A DNA stretch of 64,000 bases, taken from the NCBI GenBank assembly GCA_022606135.1, contig JABYQN010000001.1, positions 4,650,001 to 4,714,000 on the forward strand, written 5' to 3'. Shown here piece by piece: positions 58,801-64,000 of this stretch. The position numbers and the translations under genes are program-made. How positions within the stretch are numbered: the first letter of the stretch is position 1; every line of letters begins with the position of its first letter. A model generated the notes under the pieces. The model saw nothing but the letters and a program-made list of their open reading frames with translations. It had not been told where the DNA came from and made no database searches. The DNA is from Fomes fomentarius (taxonomy: Eukaryota; Basidiomycota; Agaricomycetes; Polyporales; Polyporaceae).

Positions 58801-58906
58801 CGACTTGACGGGGGGTACGGACGGTATCCACCAATCACTCGAGGTGGCCGTATATAATCGTCCTGAGCCAGCGCGGCCGACGAAGAAGTCTAAGAAAATC
58901 TTCTGA
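55820..58906 (+). pseudogene. FunK1-type kinase, copy E, frameshifted in kinase domain
   Basis: Exon 1 ends at 56152, then 56212-57748, 57800-58001 and 58055-58906, matching copy B intron positions. Contents: VKKAEEQRAEMAHELREKIV, FAYQHRTAVYMLFVIGSEFR, FLVLDEASQGLDITATLL, RYRLAVGDQSFLIGRPIFDS, GRGTRGFVAWHEQ, basic KKKRKAEDV, KIIHRDISGGNILVFPTLVR, then after a one-base loss near 57888 the frame ends at TGA (57928-57930). The next frame continues WQGILIDWELSKP. The first ATG (55820, aligned with copy B) is also out of frame with the body unless a 39-base intron is used. All other parts are well kept, so inactivation looks recent or reflects a sequencing error. It is the most diverged copy relative to B that still has a canonical HRD loop. 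Confidence 0.8.
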
Positions 58907-61563
58907 CGATGATAGCATTGTCATTCAGTGCCTATGCAAGTCCTTCATTCTGTAGATTCCCACTGCGTATCATATGTCTTCTTTAATCAGATACTCTTGG
59001 TGTGATGGTGGTGTTCAGAAAAGGAGATAGTGTCTAGATCGCAACATGGTAGAACTTGCCGCAACGCATCACGGCCTTCTTCGCTGTTCCTACCTCTCGT
59101 ACGTCACCGCCATCTAGAAAGATCACTAGTATCATTCCGTTAGAAGGGGCACAGCTAGATTGACGCGACCCGCTGCGACACGACGTGGCGCGTCACTTCG
59201 CAGCGCTTTGCGTGGTACCTTCGCGTCACCCACTCCCACTCACTCCCATTTCTTCAGAGATCGCATTGCATCCTGTACACACCATTACTATCGTGGTGAT
59301 TATGTATTGAAACGCATAGTCAGTAACATCAAGTTCTACTAATGTCAACACGTGAACTTGGTGAGGCGCTTCAGACCTTGTCGCCGCGGCGCGTCACTCC
59401 TCGCAGCAGTCGCGTCTCAGTCGCGTCACACTTCGCTGCACTCTCGAGGCGAGTCGCAGCACACTTCGCGCTCAGCCGCGTCTCCATCGTGGTGAGGCTG
59501 ACTCGGATATCACGGACTTCTTCGCTGTACCAGCCTGTGGCACATCGTTTTCATGAACCCTATACGATGGGCCTTCTCTCGCTATTATGCGTGTCCAGCT
59601 GATTCTGAGGTGATATATCTCTGATGACCTACCATTGGATCATTCAGGTCTGGTGTTGTCATCGCACCACCGACAAGGTCTCCGCCGTGAAGCCAGGGTG
59701 ATGCTTCCTCAGCCACCTAACCAGCTCAATGTACGTCTTCGGCAGCGCCGCAAATTGGATGATGGGGCACTCAGCGCAGAGTGTAACATCGCCGCGAGAA
59801 GTGGCGCGTTGAGCTGTGTCCGTGTGTTCTCACTGTGGACGCGCGAGGGGTATAACTGGAGTTCTGGAGCAGATTCAAACGGCCGCCTGGAGCAGATTCG
59901 AACGGCTGCAGATCGGGAAGTTTCAAGGTGCCAAGGCGAGGATCCATACTGAACGCAATGCTCAACTACGACCGCATGAGAACAGAGGTCAAATCCATGA
60001 GTACTGACGAGGCCGTTGCTACCCACGCCTCCAGCTTGCCTGATTCCGTGTTTGGCTTCGCATGTTCTGCCCGGCGCACCCATAGATGACGGAGTATTCC
60101 CCCAGTGCCTCTCTGTTTCTCGGCTTCACGCTTCGCATCTTCGCTCGCCTTTTCTCAAGAAACCGACTCACGAACCTTGCACCGGATTTTCGCAGCAAGC
60201 TCTTCACGGGCAACCTTCTTTGGGAACTTTGAATTGTTAGAAGAAGTTTATTTCAAAGTAATCGTCTCAGGTAACGGGACTGAGGTGGGCTGTCGGATGG
60301 TGGACACACCGATAAGTATATCGCACCCTTCCTTTGGCAACCAAAAGCGCGGGGCCCGCAGTCGAGTGCTCGTAACAAGCGGTGCGGCATATCCAAAAGC
60401 ACTTCCACCGTATTTCGTGTCTAATTGGCCATTATTGTCGATGCGTGTCATCTTCATCACGGCACTACTGCTTGGATTATGAGTCAACTTCGCCTTCGAG
60501 CTAAGTGAGCTGGACGAACTACCAGGGAAGTGTCATGCCCACAGTGGACTGGTAGTAGTGCTTTTCATAAGCGGCGCTATTAGACAAGCAAGGGATCGAT
60601 GCAGGTGCGTGAAGATAGACCTGAACCAAGTTGCGATCGCGATGCGCGAGGGTGACCGCCTGGACACGTGACGTCACGCGTCAAGCGCTCTTCGATGACA
60701 CGTTTGTGATCGTAGAATATCGGCACTTTTCAGCGAGGTGCGGGTTACTAAACGCACTGCTTTAGCGGTATATACGTGTACCTGGTAGATCAGTGCAGTC
60801 CAGAATGCGGTAGCTTGGGACTCCGCGCGGCGGGTACGAGTGCAATCTACTAGCAGTAGTAGACCTGAACCTGAACTTGATGTCAGCGCGAACCGATCTT
60901 CATGAAGTGGGATCGAGGATATCAAAAAGTGACAATAGGCTATGCACGTTAGATATGTGTTAGACCCAGCCCACATGCCATGTGCTCGCGCTGTCGAGGA
61001 GGTTCGACGTCCTGTGGCCACCGCGTGAGTTTGGAAGTGCTGGGCAGCTCAACTATAGGCTTTCACGAGAGTCGTATACAGCAGTGACGTCAAGCGAGGA
61101 GCGGGAATATATTCTTGACCAAGGGGATGGGAGTAAGCGTCCGACCCTGCGAAGGTGGCGGAGCGAACGTTAACCTGCGATGTGGAATGCCAGATGTGGA
61201 GAAATGCATTATATACTTAGGCCTCGTACATCAACCGTCCTTGCTGTATTCTCCAAAGACATGTGCAGCTGGTATGACCTAGGTGTGGCTCCTCGTCCGG
61301 AGCAGTCGTCAGGACATACGTCGCGTGAACTTGAAGAGTTCGTTAACGGGGCGGGCGTAACGCGGTAAAGTAGGAGTTCTGCCGGATTCCCATTAAGTCA
61401 GTCATCAATATAGTTTCGTGTCAACAGGCTTTAAGTTCTCTCGGAATAGCATGAGACGTGCCTATTCATGCATAGATAAGGTGTACTACTTGAAGCAGGA
61501 AGACTCGAATATACGACAAACCGTCCAAGCTGATCTTGTTCCGAGTGAGCATGGGTCATGACA
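58907..61563. other. Region without a supported gene; holds palindrome site 5
   Basis: 59160-59500 is rich in short words such as CGCGTCAC and TCGCAGC. 59874-59915 has a small tandem phrase GGAGCAGATTCRAACGGC. Frames at 60019-60240 and 60674-61021 (minus) have no domain. I see no gene. Confidence 0.4.
60664..60681. promoter_or_regulatory. CRE/ACGCGT palindrome, site 5
   Basis: ACACGTGACGTCACGCGT followed by CAAGCGCTC, the same extension as at sites 2 and 3, though no FunK1 gene follows. It may mark a lost gene or serve the homeodomain-like gene 1.6 kb downstream. Confidence 0.45.
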
Positions 61564-61742
61564 CACTGCGTGCATGACCAGAAAATCCGCCCCGTGAAAG
61601 GTATGGGATCTTTCCGGGCGGTCTTAACTTTCCCTGAAGCGCTTATACAAAGGCGGAGACAAAGGATGCAGGGAAAGTTAAGACCGGCCCCCAGATATCC
61701 CATGGCTTTCACAGCGGGACATCTTGGGCAGTGCACGTAGTG
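61564..61742. mobile_element. CACTA-type MITE, short relative, ACA target duplication
   Basis: Begins CACTGCGTGCA and ends TGCACGTAGTG. Long inverted arms (GGGCGGTCTTAACTTTCCCTG and its complement) leave a loop of about 30 bases. ACA precedes (61561-61563) and follows (61743-61745). Terminal sequence and inner GGGCGGTCTTA word match the element at 55048. Confidence 0.82.
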
Positions 61743-62282
61743 ACACTTCCTAGCACAAGGGGTCCAATTGTGGAGTTTGTGCTGACCGTAGTTGTGCCAC
61801 GTGGGACAGATAGTACCGTGTCAAGGTCGTATGAGTACTAGATCCTCAGGGGGCCGGGTCAATGTCTCATCCGCCGTGGCCTCGCTAATCATGACGAGCG
61901 TGTGGGAGTGAATGTGTACCAGAGATCTGGTGACTCTCGTGGAGGATGCGTGATTCATAATTCTAGCGTGGTGGTAATAGGGAGAACGAAGAGCGGCGGA
62001 GAGACGCTGGGCTGTGACATATAACGTGTGAGGGCGTAGCGTCACCGTCACGCGCCGCTGGAAGCAGAAGCTGATCGACGCGGTTCAACATGCGCTTCTT
62101 CGCGGGATTCCCGCGTTCATTTTGGCTGACGACTCGCGACGCGACATGACGGCTGCTCTACGCGTCTCCCTTCCCAGGTCACCGACGGCGTAGTCATACT
62201 ACCTCTACTCATCCCGAGCCCTCAACTACTAGTTCTCGGAATTCCCTCTTGCGCTGATATCAGGAATACGGATCTGTTGCAA
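61743..62282. other. Region without a supported gene
   Basis: Upstream of the fourth homeodomain-like gene. Nothing recognised. Confidence 0.4.
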
Positions 62283-63402
62283 ATGATGAGCGCAGAATTC
62301 CCGCGAGCAGCCCGCCAACGCTCCACAAGGATACACCTTCCAAAGGAAGCGTACGACATTCTGAACGGTATACTACTCATACTAGTAGATCTCGAGTCGC
62401 TAATTGTATCTTCGCCTTCCTTCATCAGATTACTTCTACAACATAACTCGGTGGCCCACTGAACGAGCTCGCGAGGAACTCGCAGAGCGCGTGCGGGCGA
62501 TCCCCGGCGGCCAGCATTACACCGCGGCCCACGTGTATCGCTACTTCGCCAATTTGAAATCAAAGCTGAAAAGTGCGTCTGTGTTATCACAATGCAACAC
62601 CCTGCGCGGATTTGATGTGCTGAACTCCGCCTATGCTTAGGACATGGCGCCGATGGGCCATCACGAATTGACACACAGGGTCCGTCAAAAGCTGCCATGC
62701 TTGAGGTACTGCTCAAGGACGACCCGAACCCGTCTCCCGAGGTTGCGCAGATCTGGGCTGAACGACTTGGAGGTGGGGTGACTGTTGAGCAGGTCATTAC
62801 GTACGCGTTCCTTCATCCGCGCAGGAGCGCACAACAGGAAGGAGACCATTCTGTGAGTGCGCTCACGCTACCACACTGAATGACCATGTTCTGACACTAC
62901 CTCACCAGCCTACCCAAGGGTGCTCGCCTCAGTCTATCGAACTTTCGGCTTCAGCCGCATCCGATCGTTCTACGCTCCTGCCAGAGAGTCCCAAATCTCC
63001 AGATGATCCTCCACTTTCACCCGGCGCCGTTCCCGACGTCCCCAGAGAACCTCTCGAAAACAGAGACCTTCCCCAAGTTTCGGAAGTCCCTAAATCACCC
63101 AAAACCATGCCAGTGTCAAAAGGTGGACACATAGCTTTCCTACCCTCGGCCCAGACCTTGCTGATACCTCCACTCTACCACTTATGTACAGAATCCCACA
63201 GCTGCATACAGGCACTCTCGGAAGCGCAGACGAGCTCGAGTCTACCATAAATGTGGATCCTCTCGAGCTAGCAATGCGTCTCCACAGCGCGCTCTCAAGC
63301 GCCTACCCACCAGCGGACTCGAGTACCCCTCGATGTCCGCGATCGTTTGCAGAGCTCGCGCGATGGCTTGACGGACAGCAAGATACGACGATGGAGTCCT
63401 GA
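62283..63402 (+). CDS. Homeodomain-like protein, family member 4 (two HD-like helices)
   Basis: Exons 62283-62367, 62429-62572 and from 62641. Exon 1 reads MMSAEFPRAARQRSTRIHLP then KEAYDIL. Exon 2 holds DYFYNITRWPTERAREELAE then RAIPGGQHYTAAHVYRYF, with weaker helix 3 (ANLKSK) than its paralogues. Exon 3 carries a second homeodomain-like block: LKDDPNPSPEVAQIWAERLG then VTVEQVITYAFLHPRR, with the spacing of helices 2 and 3. A donor GTGAGTG near 62851 leads to a Ser/Pro-rich linker from about 62910. The C-terminal module RSFAELARWLDGQQ lies in a different frame (63184-63402), so one more intron or a frameshift near 63170 is needed. It ends soon after QQDTTMES, so the module is cut short. The 3' structure is uncertain. 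Confidence 0.6.
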
Positions 63403-63701
63403 TACGTCGGTGTGTGCTGAGTCATTTCTTGTTGGTCTTCCCATATCATATTTCTCGCTCTCTTGCTGTTCTGCCAACTGGCGTGGTTGTGATACGAATC
63501 CTACTATCGAATTGCTGTATACTCTACCGTCGCTTCCTCTGCACTGCCCCGTGCCATGATATTGAGATTGTCACATGTACTCTTAGCTAGCAAGTTTCCA
63601 GTCGTACAGTACAGTACCCACCAAATTCCCATCTTTTGACTCTCCCATCCGAGCACCAGGGCACCAGGATGAGGATCGCACATTTACAGCGTATTCGTAC
63701 C
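63403..63701. other. Convergent spacer between members 4 and 5
   Basis: About 300 bases between two 3' ends. Nothing recognised. Confidence 0.4.
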
Positions 63702-64000
63702 TCACCGTTCCACACTCTCAGGCTCGAGTCCAAGGTGTGCATATGCACCCGCAGCAATGGCATCCAGTAGTGCAGTCGAGAATGCGTTCTGCTCTTCAAT
63801 CCAGCGTCCGAGCTCTGCAAGCGTCGTAGGACGACCCACCTCATCATCATCACCGCAGCGACACAAAGCATCGAGGTCGAGCTGCGCAAGAGCACTTCGG
63901 AGTGACACAGCTAGGATGTAGTAATTATCAAGCGGAGCTGAGACTCGCGCCTCCTCAGGGTTGTGAGGGCTTATAATGAGCGCACGGGCTGGGTCTCCAA
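63702..64000 (-). CDS. Homeodomain-like family member 5, C-terminal part, runs off window
   Basis: Minus-strand frame open to the window edge and ending in a stop at 63702. It reads VSLRSALAQLDLDALCRCG and then the full C-terminal module PTTLAELGRWIEEQNAFSTA, LDAIAAGAYAHLGLEPES, matching members 1 and 3. An acceptor (CATCCTAG) near 63910 suggests the last exon begins there. The homeodomain-like exons should lie beyond 64000. Confidence 0.65.
   Translation of the reverse strand, partial: GDPARALIISPHNPEEARVSAPLDNYYILAVSLRSALAQLDLDALCRCGDDDEVGRPTTLAELGRWIEEQNAFSTALLDAIAAGAYAHLGLEPESVER

Noticed and set aside
1..64000. tRNA or rRNA genes
   Set aside because: T-arm-like GGTTCGA words (for example near 2754 and 54368) were checked and no cloverleaf could be folded around them. 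The tRNA-Met match at 26231 is a retrotransposon primer site.
1..64000. CRISPR arrays
   Set aside because: No regularly spaced identical repeats; the repeated units found are LTR, MITE or gene duplications, and the genome is eukaryotic.

Overview
The window looks like a piece of an Agaricomycete (mushroom-type basidiomycete) nuclear genome. Genes are split by many 50-60 nt GT-AG introns. The families present are FunK1-type fungal kinases, a DUF6534-like multi-exon membrane protein, a cytochrome P450, a Hal2/Met22-type bisphosphate nucleotidase, LTR retrotransposons and CACTA-type MITEs. It reads as an accessory, duplication-rich region: few genes are intact and many are relics.

Layout. 1-3.6 kb: no supported gene. 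3.6-6.0 kb: intact DUF6534-type seven-helix protein. 7.0-10.7 kb: relic fragments of the phosphatase and the P450, fused to a decayed FunK1 gene (copy A, minus strand). 12.6-14.4 kb: intact Met22/Hal2 phosphatase. 15.1-19.8 kb: duplicated block with the only intact FunK1 gene (copy B), followed by a copy of the phosphatase 3' end and an inverted flank. 20.6-22.7 kb: a two-domain protein (PD-(D/E)XK-like region plus a divergent kinase), resembling Crinkler-type effectors. 23.3-33.0 kb: nested retrotransposon island, in which a Ty3/gypsy gag is broken in its zinc knuckle by an inverted copia LTR, followed by a full-length Ty1/copia element with near-identical LTRs and a related solo LTR. 33.2-37.4 kb: second copy of the FunK1 block (copy C, start exon destroyed). 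38.6-40.1 kb: nucleostemin/NUG1 GTPase pseudogene. 40.4-41.8 kb: tandem duplication with a further phosphatase fragment. 42.2-44.5 kb: intact ten-exon P450. 45.7-50.7 kb: three tandem genes of a homeodomain-like family. 51.4-54.1 kb: FunK1 pseudogene D. 55.0-55.6 kb: CACTA MITE. 55.8-58.9 kb: FunK1 copy E with a kinase-domain frameshift. 61.6 kb: second CACTA MITE. 62.3-64.0 kb: two more members of the homeodomain-like family, convergent, the last running off the window.

The most notable signals are: (1) a five-member homeodomain-like family with a conserved three-part layout (short N-terminal helix, divergent homeodomain, C-terminal TFAELGxWL module) interleaved with FunK1 kinases; (2) a recurrent 18-bp palindrome (CRE core flanked by ACGCGT boxes) at five places, three of them upstream of FunK1 copies; (3) fragments of the window's own intact genes scattered through it; (4) two MITEs with exact 3-bp target duplications. 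Annotation is by eye; no database search was run.
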